From Paracoccus lutimaris (GTDB lineage Bacteria; Pseudomonadota; Alphaproteobacteria; Rhodobacterales; Rhodobacteraceae), in contig NZ_QPJL01000009.1 of NCBI RefSeq assembly GCF_003337565.1, positions 1 to 64,000 on the forward strand: a stretch of 64,000 nucleotides of DNA. Direction: 5' to 3'. A program made the position numbers and the translations under genes. Below the pieces are notes generated by a model. It saw only the letters and a program-made list of their open reading frames with translations. It did no database searches and was not told the origin of the DNA. Of the stretch, positions 26,688 to 35,159 are shown piece after piece. Within the stretch, counting starts at the first letter, position 1. Every line of letters starts with the position of its first letter.

Positions 26688-27070
26688 AGCGTCTCATACA
26701 GCTCCAGCGGCAGACCGTCGGGATCGGGAAAGAATGTAAAGCGGCGCCCGGTATATTCGTCGACGCGGATCGGCTCGACCGTGACGCCATGGCCTTCCAG
26801 CCGGGCGCAGGCGGCGTCGATATCGTCAACGGCAAAGGCCAGATGCCTCAGCCCCTGCGCCTCGGGGGTCGAGGGGCGCTTGGGCGGGTTCGGAAACGAA
26901 AACAGCTCGATCTGGCTGCCATCGGGCAGGGCCAGATCCAGCTTCCATGATTGCCGCGCGGCGCGCAGGTTTTCCGCGATGATGCGCAGACCAAGCACCT
27001 GCGTGTAAAACGCCTTCGAGCGTTCGTAATCCGAACAGATGATGGCGGCGTGGTGAATGGCGCGCAGCAT
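26672..27070 (-). CDS. VOC-family (glyoxalase/bleomycin resistance fold) protein, YaeR-like
   Basis: This 132-residue cytoplasmic protein has the two-repeat VOC metal site: HHAAII near residue 6, QIELFSFP with its acidic ligand mid-protein, GLRHLAFAVDDID near 79, and PLELYE near 125. It resembles YaeR/glyoxalase-I-like proteins of unknown substrate. AGGGGG precedes the ATG. It begins nine bases after the truB stop on the same strand, so it may be the last gene of the rbfA-truB unit. Confidence 0.85.
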   Translation of the reverse strand: MLRAIHHAAIICSDYERSKAFYTQVLGLRIIAENLRAARQSWKLDLALPDGSQIELFSFPNPPKRPSTPEAQGLRHLAFAVDDIDAACARLEGHGVTVEPIRVDEYTGRRFTFFPDPDGLPLELYETLQPAN

Positions 27071-27078
27071 ATGGCCCC

Positions 27079-27975
27079 CTAGTCCAGATTGAACACGCGC
27101 GAGGGCTGGACCTCGCCGCCCATATAGCGGCCGATGCACAGCGCCCGGCCTTGCCGGCTGACCCAGACTTCCTCGCCGAATTCGGCGTGTCCCAGCACCT
27201 GACCGGGATTGCCGTTCAGGATGCGGGTGGCGCCGATATCCGTCGCCTGCATCTCGGGCAGGTCGGCCAGGGCAGACTGGATCGGCAGCAGCGCCGCCTC
27301 GATCTCGGCCTGATTGGCGCGGTCGATGCGGTCAAAGGCAAAGCCGTCAGCGGCGTCGAACGGCCCTGACCAGATCCGGCGCAGGCGCGCGACATGGCCA
27401 AGGCAGCCCAGTTGCCGGCCCAGATCGCGGGCGATGGCGCGGACATAGCCGCCCTTGCCGCAGACCATGCGCAGATCGGCGGTGTCCGGGGTCGTGGCCA
27501 GCAGGTCCAGCTCCTCGACCCAAAGCGGGCGGGCGGCCAGTTCGACCACCTCGCCCTCGCGCGCAAGGTCATAGGCGCGGGCGCCATCGACCTTGACGGC
27601 GGAAACGGCGGGCGGGACCTGCATGATCTCGCCGGTGAATGCGGGCAGGGCGGCGCGGATCGCATCCGCAGATGGACGGGTTTCTGCGGATTTGATGACC
27701 TGCCCCGAGGCGTCGTCGGTCGAGGTCTCGGCCCCCCAGTTGACGGTGAAGTCATAGGCCTTGAGCGCGTCGGTCAGGATCGGCACGGTCTTGGTGGCCT
27801 CGCCCAGGGCCACGGCCAGAACGCCGGTCGCATCCGGGTCCAGCGTGCCGGCATGTCCCGCCTTTTTCGCGTCCAGCGCCCAGCGGACCCGGCTTACCAC
27901 ATCGGTCGAGCCAATACCTGCGGGCTTGTCCACGATCAGCCAACCGTGGATCTCGCGTCCCTTTTTCCGTGCCAT
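27079..27975 (-). CDS. truB: tRNA pseudouridine(55) synthase
   Basis: This 298-residue enzyme makes pseudouridine 55 in the T-loop of tRNAs. The catalytic D46 is in [13 protein letters not shown], the start motif is [13 protein letters not shown], and the [13 protein letters not shown] segment near residue 177 fits the family. Its start codon shares one base with the stop of the preceding DUF2233 gene. truB with rbfA and dapB nearby is a common alphaproteobacterial grouping for translation genes. Confidence 0.96.
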   Translation of the reverse strand: MARKKGREIHGWLIVDKPAGIGSTDVVSRVRWALDAKKAGHAGTLDPDATGVLAVALGEATKTVPILTDALKAYDFTVNWGAETSTDDASGQVIKSAETRPSADAIRAALPAFTGEIMQVPPAVSAVKVDGARAYDLAREGEVVELAARPLWVEELDLLATTPDTADLRMVCGKGGYVRAIARDLGRQLGCLGHVARLRRIWSGPFDAADGFAFDRIDRANQAEIEAALLPIQSALADLPEMQATDIGATRILNGNPGQVLGHAEFGEEVWVSRQGRALCIGRYMGGEVQPSRVFNLD

Positions 27976-28730
27976 TATTCCTGTTCCGTATATCCGATGA
28001 TCGGCCCCAGCCGCCGGCCGAAATCGGCGCGGTTCAGCGCAGGCGCATATAGCCGCGAGACCGAGCCGTCAAAGTAAAGCGCGTCCCGCGCCCCAAGGCC
28101 GTCGCGAAACAGCCGCCCGAATTCGTGAAATGTCACCGCGCGGTCAGAAATCGCGAACCATGCCGTCTGCCCGTCGGGCGAGACGCCGACCCCGTTCCGG
28201 ATATAGCGGCTGTCGCTGTCGATCAGGAAACGCGGATGCAGCGCGCCATCGATGACCAGCATCGGCCCCGATTGTGTGGCCAGCCGGCAATCCGGCCGGG
28301 CTTTCGCGAATGCGCGCGATTCGATGACCTGATAGGGCCGGGCGCCGCCGCTGCAAAAGACGCCATTGGGCAGCATGCCGAAATTGTCGTTGCTGGCCCC
28401 GGTGACCAGCCCGCCCGCCGTTTCGCCATCGCTGAGATACAGCCCCACCGGGCTGTAATCGGCGTGATACATGCCCGCGTTCATGGCGAAACCCAGCACC
28501 CGACCTGCGGCCAAGGTGCGGCGCACGGCGGTGAAATCGCCCAAGGTCTGCCCGTCCGGGCCGTTCAGCCACAGCCGCAGGCCCGGCTCCTGCGCGGCGT
28601 TCAGGGTGCAGATGACATAGCCCTGCCCGTCGAAATCGCGCTTCTCACAGATGCCCGCGATGGCGGGCAGGGTCATGGCGATCAGCGCGCCGATGGCCAG
28701 CCCCAGCCGGCGCTTCAGCTTAGTCCTCAT
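27975..28730 (-). CDS. Phosphodiester glycosidase family (DUF2233) exported protein
   Basis: The product has about 251 residues: an N-terminal Sec signal ([19 protein letters not shown], cleavage near AIA-G), then the DUF2233/NAGPA domain with [32 protein letters not shown] and [13 protein letters not shown]. Related domains cleave phosphodiester-linked sugars such as GlcNAc-1-P in uncovering enzyme. The role in bacteria is mostly unknown but periplasmic. The start at 28730 is a choice: it lies inside the rbfA 3' end with GAAGG close upstream, and 28742 is also possible. It is inserted between rbfA and truB. Confidence 0.82.
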   Translation of the reverse strand: MRTKLKRRLGLAIGALIAMTLPAIAGICEKRDFDGQGYVICTLNAAQEPGLRLWLNGPDGQTLGDFTAVRRTLAAGRVLGFAMNAGMYHADYSPVGLYLSDGETAGGLVTGASNDNFGMLPNGVFCSGGARPYQVIESRAFAKARPDCRLATQSGPMLVIDGALHPRFLIDSDSRYIRNGVGVSPDGQTAWFAISDRAVTFHEFGRLFRDGLGARDALYFDGSVSRLYAPALNRADFGRRLGPIIGYTEQE

Positions 28731-29139
28731 CGCCTTCGTCATCGCCCGATTCGACATCGCGGCGCACGCGGTCCTCGGACAGGATGCGGCGGGTGTCGTC
28801 CATGCGGTCGAAGGTCTCGTCCAGAACAAAGCGCAGCTGCGGCGCGTATTTCAGCGTCATCGCCTTGGCGACCAGATGGCGCAGCTCGGGCGCGTTGCGG
28901 CGCAGGGCGGCCAGCGCATCCTCGGCGTCATGGCCGCCAAGGGGCAGCACATAGGCTGTCGCGACCTTGAGGTCGGGCGAGGTCCGCACCTCGCCCACCG
29001 TGATCGAGTGGCGGTTCAGGTCGGGGTCATGGACATCCGCGCGCAGCAGGACGTCCGAAAGCGTGCGGCGGATCAGCTCACCCACGCGAAGCTGGCGCTG
29101 CGAGGGGCCGGGGCCGGAATGAAAGCGGTTCTGTGCCAT
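28720..29139 (-). CDS. rbfA: 30S ribosome-binding factor A
   Basis: The 139-residue protein binds the immature 30S subunit and helps 16S rRNA 5' end maturation, especially in the cold. The KH-like fold segments are seen as [20 protein letters not shown] near residues 13-32 and [23 protein letters not shown] (in parts) at about 83-105. The acidic tail [12 protein letters not shown] is typical. ATG at 29139 gives family length. It is divergent from dapB, with 79 bp between the starts. Confidence 0.95.
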   Translation of the reverse strand: MAQNRFHSGPGPSQRQLRVGELIRRTLSDVLLRADVHDPDLNRHSITVGEVRTSPDLKVATAYVLPLGGHDAEDALAALRRNAPELRHLVAKAMTLKYAPQLRFVLDETFDRMDDTRRILSEDRVRRDVESGDDEGDED

Positions 29140-29218
29140 GGCCGCAGATGTAGGGGGTCGCGGCCCGCGCCGCAACGGGATACAGAGGGGGCAAAGCCGG
29201 GAAAGCAGGGGTTTTGGC

Positions 29219-30025
29219 ATGGAAAAGCCGGGAATCGTCATCACGGGCGCGTCGGGTCGCATGGGGCAGATGCTGGTGCGCACGGTTCTGGAGTCCGATC
29301 AGGCCCGTCTGGTCGGCGCCATCGAGCGTCCCGGCAACCCCTGGATCGGCCGCGATCTGGGCGAGGCGATGGGCGGCGCGCCCCTTGGCATCACCGTCAC
29401 CGATGACGCGGTCGAGGCGATTGCCGGGGCGCAGGCGGTCATCGATTTTACCAGCCCCGCCGCGACCGTGGCATTCGCCGAACTGGCCGCGCAGGCCCGC
29501 GCCGTGCATGTGATCGGCACCACCGGGCTTGAAGCCGGCGATCTGGCCAAGATCAAGGCCGCCGCCCGCCACGCCGCGATCATCCGCGCAGGCAACATGA
29601 GCCTTGGCGTCAACCTGCTGGTCGGCCTGAGCCGCAAGGTCTCCGCCGCCCTTGGCGAGGATTGGGACATCGAGGTGGTCGAGGCCCATCACAATCGCAA
29701 GGTCGACGCCCCCTCGGGCACCGCGCTGATGCTGGGCGAGGCCGCAGCCGAAGGGCGCGGCCACAGCCTTGACGATCTGCGCACCCCCGCCCGCGAAGGC
29801 ATCACCGGCGCGCGTCAGGCGGGCAGCATCGGCTTTTCCGCCATTCGCGGCGGCGATATTGTCGGCGAACATGACGTGATCTTCGCGACAGCGGGGGAAC
29901 GGGTGATCCTGCGCCATGTCGCCACCGACCGCGCCATTTTCGCGCGCGGCGCCCTGCGCGCGGCTTTGTGGGGCCAGGACAAGGGGCCGGGCGAATATGA
30001 CATGGCCGATGTGCTGGGCCTGTGA
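29219..30025 (+). CDS. dapB: 4-hydroxy-tetrahydrodipicolinate reductase
   Basis: The 268-residue enzyme performs the second committed step of lysine and diaminopimelate synthesis with NAD(P)H. The nucleotide loop is [10 protein letters not shown] at residues 8-17, the catalytic signature [15 protein letters not shown] is near residues 156-170, and the GTTG motif is near 100. A weak AGGGG precedes the ATG. asd, an earlier enzyme of the pathway, lies at 53.3 kb. The stop codon overlaps the first unit of a 25-bp tandem repeat. Confidence 0.96.
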   Translation: MEKPGIVITGASGRMGQMLVRTVLESDQARLVGAIERPGNPWIGRDLGEAMGGAPLGITVTDDAVEAIAGAQAVIDFTSPAATVAFAELAAQARAVHVIGTTGLEAGDLAKIKAAARHAAIIRAGNMSLGVNLLVGLSRKVSAALGEDWDIEVVEAHHNRKVDAPSGTALMLGEAAAEGRGHSLDDLRTPAREGITGARQAGSIGFSAIRGGDIVGEHDVIFATAGERVILRHVATDRAIFARGALRAALWGQDKGPGEYDMADVLGL

Positions 30026-30096
30026 CGTCAGGAACGACATATCTCGGTGACGTCAGGAACGGACCATCCTTGTGACGTCAGGCAGATGTGACACAG
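30022..30096. repeat. Three 25-bp direct repeats each with a TGACGTCA palindrome
   Basis: GTGACGTCAGG begins at 30022, 30047 and 30072, an exact 25-bp period. The first two units share GTGACGTCAGGAACG, and the third diverges after GTGACGTCAGG. Each unit includes the perfect 8-bp palindrome TGACGTCA (30023, 30048, 30073). The array starts in the dapB stop codon and ends about 40 bases before the tsaE/amgK start, filling the promoter region of that operon. It could be a set of operator sites or a small repeat expansion. Confidence 0.75.
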
Positions 30097-30137
30097 CGGG
30101 CTTTGACGGCCCGGTCTTGCGGGCATAGATTCGCGCC

Positions 30138-31556
30138 ATGACCCTGCTTGCCACGCTTGACCATGCAGATGCCGACCTGACCGCCTGTCTTGCGCGGGTG
30201 ATGGCGGCCGTCCTGAAACCCGGCGACACCGTCGCGCTTGAGGGGCCGGTCGGCGCCGGCAAGACCCATTTCGCCCGCGCCTTCATCCGCGCGCGTCAGG
30301 GCGCAGCGGCCGAGGACGTGCCCAGCCCGACCTTTACGCTGGTCCAGACCTATGCCGACCCGATGGGCAGCGAAATCTGGCATGCCGACCTGTACCGCCT
30401 GACCCATCCCGACGAGCTGATCGAACTGGGGCTGGACGAGGCGATGCGCGACAGCGTCGTGCTGATCGAATGGCCCGACCATGGCGGCCCGCTGCCCGAT
30501 CCGCTGTCCCTTGGGCTTGAACCCCTGCCCGATTTCCCCGAGCTGCGCCGCATCACGCTGGCCGGCTCGGATGCCCGCTGGGGTGCGATGGCCCGCCTGC
30601 CCGCGATGGCGCGGCTGATCCACCGCGCGCATTGGGATCCGGCGCGACTGGTCCCCTTGGCGGGCGACGCCTCGTCCCGGCGCTATTTCCGGCTGCTGGA
30701 CGGGGACCGCAGCGCCGTCCTGATGGATGCCGCGCCCGGCACCACGGACAGCTATGTGGCGATGACGCAATGGCTGCGCCACCGTGACCTGCACGCGCCC
30801 GAAATCATCGCCGCCGACCAGACCGAGGGGCTGCTGCTGCTTGAGGATCTGGGCGACGATCTGGTGGCGCGGGTGCTGGAATCCGACCCGGGCCTTGCCC
30901 CGCGTATCTATGAGCGCATGACCGACCTGTTGGTCGATCTGCATGGTCACCCGCCCCCCGACTGGGTCCTGCGGCTGGACGGGCGCGAACTGGCCCATCA
31001 GGTCGGGCTTTTCGCCGAATATTACCCCGCCGCCGCCGGTGCCCCCGGCAAGGGCGCTGAGGTGGCCGAGGTCATCGCCGCCCTGCACAAGGAACTGGCC
31101 GAAGACCTGCCCCCCGTCCTTGGCCTGCGCGATTTCCATGCCGAGAACCTGATCTGGCGCGACAGCGATCCGTTGGGCCTGCTGGATTTTCAGGACGCGG
31201 TTTCGGTCCACCCGGCCTATGATCTGGTCTCGGGGTTGCAGGATGCGCGCCGTGACGTGGACCCGGCGATCGAGGCGGCGCAGATCGCCCGCTATATCGC
31301 CGCGACCGGCGTGGATGGCGACCGTTTCTGCGCCGCCTATGCGCTTTTGGGCGCGCAGCGCAGCCTGCGGATCATGGGGATCTTCACCCGGCTGGCACAG
31401 CGCGACGGCAAGCGGCGCTATCTGGCCTTCATGCCGCGGGTCTGGGACGCCATCCAGCGCAATCTGGCGCATCCGGCGCTGGCACCCCTTGCCCGCGCGC
31501 TTGAGGGCATCCCGACCCCCGGCCCAAGGGTGATCGAAAGGATCGCGCAAGCATGA
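30138..31556 (+). CDS. Fusion of TsaE ATPase and AmgK-like sugar kinase
   Basis: This 472-residue protein joins two families. Residues 1 to about 150 are TsaE, the ATPase of the tRNA t6A37 complex, with Walker A GPVGAGKTHFAR near residues 36-47 and PSPTFTLVQTY after it. Residues about 155-472 are an aminoglycoside-phosphotransferase-fold kinase like AmgK, which phosphorylates N-acetylmuramic acid and GlcNAc at the anomeric carbon; its catalytic loop is LRDFHAENLIW near 330 and the metal site LLDFQDA near 348. The same fusion is known in Rhodobacterales. It overlaps murU by four bases, matching the AmgK-MurU recycling route. Confidence 0.93.
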   Translation: MTLLATLDHADADLTACLARVMAAVLKPGDTVALEGPVGAGKTHFARAFIRARQGAAAEDVPSPTFTLVQTYADPMGSEIWHADLYRLTHPDELIELGLDEAMRDSVVLIEWPDHGGPLPDPLSLGLEPLPDFPELRRITLAGSDARWGAMARLPAMARLIHRAHWDPARLVPLAGDASSRRYFRLLDGDRSAVLMDAAPGTTDSYVAMTQWLRHRDLHAPEIIAADQTEGLLLLEDLGDDLVARVLESDPGLAPRIYERMTDLLVDLHGHPPPDWVLRLDGRELAHQVGLFAEYYPAAAGAPGKGAEVAEVIAALHKELAEDLPPVLGLRDFHAENLIWRDSDPLGLLDFQDAVSVHPAYDLVSGLQDARRDVDPAIEAAQIARYIAATGVDGDRFCAAYALLGAQRSLRIMGIFTRLAQRDGKRRYLAFMPRVWDAIQRNLAHPALAPLARALEGIPTPGPRVIERIAQA

Positions 31557-32227
31557 GCCTGCCCCTGATGATCTTTGCCGCGGGCAAGGGCACCCGCATG
31601 GCACCCCTGACCGATGTGACCCCCAAGCCCCTGATCCCGGTCGGCGGCCAGACCCTGCTGGACCGGGCGCTGGCCCTGGGTGATCAGGCCGGGGTCGGGC
31701 GCATTGCTGTGAACATCCACCATCTGGGCGGCCAGATCCGTGATCACATTTCCGGGCGCGATATCGCCATCTCGGACGAATCCGACCTGCTGCTGGAAAC
31801 CGGAGGCGGCTTGCGCAAGGCGCTGCCGCTGCTGGGCGGCGGGCCTGTGATCACAATGAACCCGGACGTCATCTGGACCGGCCCGAACCCCATCTCTGCG
31901 CTGCTTTCGGCTTGGGACGATGCCCGCATGGACGCGTTGCTGATGCTGGTGCCGCTGGCCCGGACCCATGGCCGGCAGGGCGGCGGCGATTTCAGTCTGG
32001 ACGCGGGCAGCCGCCTGATCCGCAAGGGCGATCTGGTCTATGGCGGCGCGCAGATCATCCGCACTGACCGCTTGGGCGAAATCCCCGATGCGGTGTTTTC
32101 GCTGAACCGGCTTTGGGACCTGATGATCGCCCAGACCCGTGCCTATGGCCTGATCCATGGCGGCGAATGGTGCGACGTAGGCCGCCCCGACTGCATCCCG
32201 CTGGCGGAAGGGCTGCTGGATGCCTGA
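31553..32227 (+). CDS. murU: MurNAc-1-phosphate uridylyltransferase-like nucleotidyltransferase
   Basis: This 224-residue sugar-phosphate nucleotidyltransferase has the signature FAAGKGTRMAPLTDVTPKPLIPVGG (in parts) at residues 8-32, with the GxGTRM loop and the PKPL lysine. After AmgK makes MurNAc-1-phosphate, MurU makes UDP-MurNAc, letting peptidoglycan fragments re-enter cell-wall synthesis without the MurA step, which bypasses fosfomycin. The start ATG overlaps the tsaE/amgK stop (ATGA) and its 3' end overlaps addB by eight bases. Confidence 0.88.
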   Translation: MSLPLMIFAAGKGTRMAPLTDVTPKPLIPVGGQTLLDRALALGDQAGVGRIAVNIHHLGGQIRDHISGRDIAISDESDLLLETGGGLRKALPLLGGGPVITMNPDVIWTGPNPISALLSAWDDARMDALLMLVPLARTHGRQGGGDFSLDAGSRLIRKGDLVYGGAQIIRTDRLGEIPDAVFSLNRLWDLMIAQTRAYGLIHGGEWCDVGRPDCIPLAEGLLDA

Positions 32228-35159
32228 CTGGCAGAGCGGCCTTTTCGCCCTGCCCTGCGGCGCCGATTTCGCCGGCGCCTTTGCCGAGGGGCTGATCGCG
32301 CGGATGCGGGACCGCCCGCCACAGGACATGGCGCGGGTCACGGTCTATGCCAATTCCGGCCAGTCCCTGCAGGCCCTGCGTGAGGCGCTGATCTGGCGCG
32401 GCCCGCTGATCCTGCCGCAATTGCGCCTGATCGCCGATCTGGGCGGCGGCTCGGCCACCGCGCCGCTGGCCCGGCGGCTGGAGCTGGGCCGGCTGATCGA
32501 CGCCGCCTTGCGCGCCGATCCCGATCTGGCGCAGGGGCAATCGGTGCCGGAACTGGCGGCATCCTTGGCGGCGCTGATGGCCGAGATGCAGCTTGAAGGG
32601 CTGGATGCCGAGGCGCTGGACCGGATCGACGCGGGCGATCACGCCCAGCATTGGGCGCGCGCGCTGGCATTCCTCAGGATCGCCGCCGGCTATTACCTGA
32701 CCGACCCGCCGCAGGACCGCGAATCCCGCCAGCGTCTGGCCGCCGAAAACCTTGCCGCCGCATGGGCGCGCGGCGAAAACCTGCCCGAGGGGCCGGTGGT
32801 CATCGCCGGCTCGACCGGCTCGCACGGGGCGACGCGGGATTTCATGCGCGCGGTGGCCCGCCTGCCCATGGGCGCGGTGGTGCTGCCCGGCTATGACCCC
32901 GACCTGCCGCAACAGGTCTGGGATGGGCTGGACGTCCGGGCCGAGGATCACCCGCAGGCCCGCTATGCGCCCTTGCGTGCCGAGTTCGGCCCGCCCGCCG
33001 ACTGGTTGGTCGATGCCGCGCCCGATCCGGCGCGCAATCGGCTGATCTCGCTCGCGCTGCGTCCCGCGCCGGTCACCGACCAGTGGATCGAGGAAGGCCC
33101 GCGCCTTGGCCCGCTGATCCCCGCGACCGAAAACCTGACCCTGATCGAGGCCGAGCAACCCGCCGAGGAAGCCGATGCCATCGCCCTGATCATCCGCGAG
33201 GCGGTGGAGCACGACCGCCCCGTCACCCTGATCGCCGCCGACCGCATGCTGACGCGGCGCGTGCAATCGGCGCTGGACCGCTGGGGCATCATCCCCGACG
33301 ATTCCGCCGGCCAGCCTTTGCCCCTGACCGCGCCGGGGCTGTTCCTGCGTCATATCGCCGATCTGTTCGGGCAGGCGCTGACCTTGGACATGCTGCTGGT
33401 CCTGCTGAAACACCCGGTCACCGCGACCGGGCTGGGCGCGGAATACCGGCGTGATCACAACCGCCATTCCCGGGATCTGGAGCTGCGCCTGCGCGCCCAT
33501 GGCCCGGCCTTTCCCGATGGCGCGGCGCTGCGCGACTGGGCCGACAAGGGCGACGAAAAAAGCAAGCCCTGGGCCCTGTGGCTGGCCGGGATGCTGGACC
33601 GCATCACCCCCTTGGCCGAGGATCGCGGCCCCCGCCCCCTGCGCGCGCGTCTGACCGATCTGCGTGCCCTGGCCGAGGCGCTGGCCGCCGGGCCGGACGG
33701 GAATGCGGATGGATCAGAGCTGTGGGGCAAGGCCTCGGGCGGGCTGGCACGGGGGGTGCTGGACCATCTGGCTGCCCATGCCGATCAGGGCCATGACCTG
33801 CGCCCCGGCGAATTCCGCGACCTGCTTTACGGCGAATTGCAGGGGCAGGCGGTGCGTCAGGACGTGGCTGCCCATCCCCTTGTCCGCTTTCGCGGCCCGC
33901 GCGAGGCCCGGACCGAGGCCGTGGGCGAGGCTGCCGGGCTGGTCATCCTTGCCGGGCTGAACGAGGGCGGCTGGCCGCAGGCGCTGCCCCCTGATCCGTG
34001 GCTGTCGCGCCCGATGCGGCTGACGGCGGGCCTGACCCTGCCCGAACGCCGCGTCGGCCTTGCCGCGCATGATTTTCAGCAGGCCGTGGGTGCGGCGCAG
34101 GTGGTGCTGACCCGCGCGCGCCGCGACAGTGATGCCGAAACCATCCCCTCGCGCTGGCTGAACCGGCTGGTGAACCTGCTGGGCGGGTTGCCCGATCAGC
34201 AGGGCCCGCAGGCGCTAACGGATATGCGCGCGCGCGGACGGCGCTGGCTGGATCTGGCCGCGTTGCAGGCCCAGCCGCGCCACCGGCTTCAGCCTGCGCG
34301 CCGCCCCTCGCCCATTCCGCCCGCGCCCGCGCTGCGCGAGATGTCGGTGACCGAGGTGCGCAGCCTGATCCGCGACCCCTATGCCGTCTATGCCCGCCGC
34401 GTGCTGGGCCTGCGCGCGCTGGACCCCCTGCGTCCCGAACCCGACGCGGCCGAGCGCGGCACGGTCCTGCATGACATCATGGACCGCTTCCTGAAGGGCC
34501 TGCCCGAACAGGCGGAACCGCCCGGGGCGATGGCCGCGCGGCTGCTGGCGATCACCGATCAGGTGCTGGCGGACAAGGTGCCATGGCCCTCGGCCCGGCT
34601 GTTCTGGCGGGCGCGGATCGCCGGTGTCGCCGACCGGCTGATGGCGGATGAGGCCGCGCGGCTGGCCCATGGCCGCCCCGCCGTGATCGAGGATCGGGCC
34701 GAGCTGCCCATTCCCGGCGTCGATTTCCGCCTGACCGCCAAGCCCGACCGGCTGGACCTGCTATCGGACGGGCGGGTGCAGGTCTATGACTACAAATCCG
34801 GCAAGCCGCCGACCGACAAGCAGATCGCGCATTTCGACAAGCAATTGCCGCTTGAGGCGGCGATGGTCGAGCAGGGCGCCTTCAGGGCGCTGGGGCGCAC
34901 CGATGTCGCGGGCATCAGCTATATCCAGCTGGGCGGCGACGGCAAAACCGAAAGCCGCGATTTCGGCCCCGGTTTCGCGCAGGAGACCTGGGCCGGTTTC
35001 GTCGATCTGATCGGCCGCTATCTGCGCGGCGAGCGCGGCTTTACCGCCCGCCTTGCCATGGAGCGCAGCGACCATGCCAGCGATTACGACCACCTGTCGC
35101 GCCATGGCGAATGGGACATGACCGAGGCCGCGACCCCCGAAAGGCTTGGCGATGGATGA
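32220..35159 (+). CDS. addB: AddB subunit of the AddAB helicase-nuclease (alphaproteobacterial type)
   Basis: This 979-residue protein pairs with AddA to process double-strand DNA ends for RecA-dependent repair. The N-terminal half resembles an inactive helicase without a Walker A motif. The C-terminal RecB-like nuclease has VQVYDYKSGKPP near residue 853 with preceding acidic residues in KPDRLDLL. It is the alphaproteobacterial form, which differs from the Bacillus protein; no iron-sulfur cysteine set was seen. It overlaps murU and addA at either end, so translation is coupled. Confidence 0.92.
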   Translation: MPDWQSGLFALPCGADFAGAFAEGLIARMRDRPPQDMARVTVYANSGQSLQALREALIWRGPLILPQLRLIADLGGGSATAPLARRLELGRLIDAALRADPDLAQGQSVPELAASLAALMAEMQLEGLDAEALDRIDAGDHAQHWARALAFLRIAAGYYLTDPPQDRESRQRLAAENLAAAWARGENLPEGPVVIAGSTGSHGATRDFMRAVARLPMGAVVLPGYDPDLPQQVWDGLDVRAEDHPQARYAPLRAEFGPPADWLVDAAPDPARNRLISLALRPAPVTDQWIEEGPRLGPLIPATENLTLIEAEQPAEEADAIALIIREAVEHDRPVTLIAADRMLTRRVQSALDRWGIIPDDSAGQPLPLTAPGLFLRHIADLFGQALTLDMLLVLLKHPVTATGLGAEYRRDHNRHSRDLELRLRAHGPAFPDGAALRDWADKGDEKSKPWALWLAGMLDRITPLAEDRGPRPLRARLTDLRALAEALAAGPDGNADGSELWGKASGGLARGVLDHLAAHADQGHDLRPGEFRDLLYGELQGQAVRQDVAAHPLVRFRGPREARTEAVGEAAGLVILAGLNEGGWPQALPPDPWLSRPMRLTAGLTLPERRVGLAAHDFQQAVGAAQVVLTRARRDSDAETIPSRWLNRLVNLLGGLPDQQGPQALTDMRARGRRWLDLAALQAQPRHRLQPARRPSPIPPAPALREMSVTEVRSLIRDPYAVYARRVLGLRALDPLRPEPDAAERGTVLHDIMDRFLKGLPEQAEPPGAMAARLLAITDQVLADKVPWPSARLFWRARIAGVADRLMADEAARLAHGRPAVIEDRAELPIPGVDFRLTAKPDRLDLLSDGRVQVYDYKSGKPPTDKQIAHFDKQLPLEAAMVEQGAFRALGRTDVAGISYIQLGGDGKTESRDFGPGFAQETWAGFVDLIGRYLRGERGFTARLAMERSDHASDYDHLSRHGEWDMTEAATPERLGDG

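Noticed and set aside
30031-30054. GGAAC-N15-CGTC in the 25-bp repeats as EcfG promoters
   Set aside because: The spacer is one base short and the -10 is CGTC rather than CGTT. The resemblance repeats only because the unit repeats.
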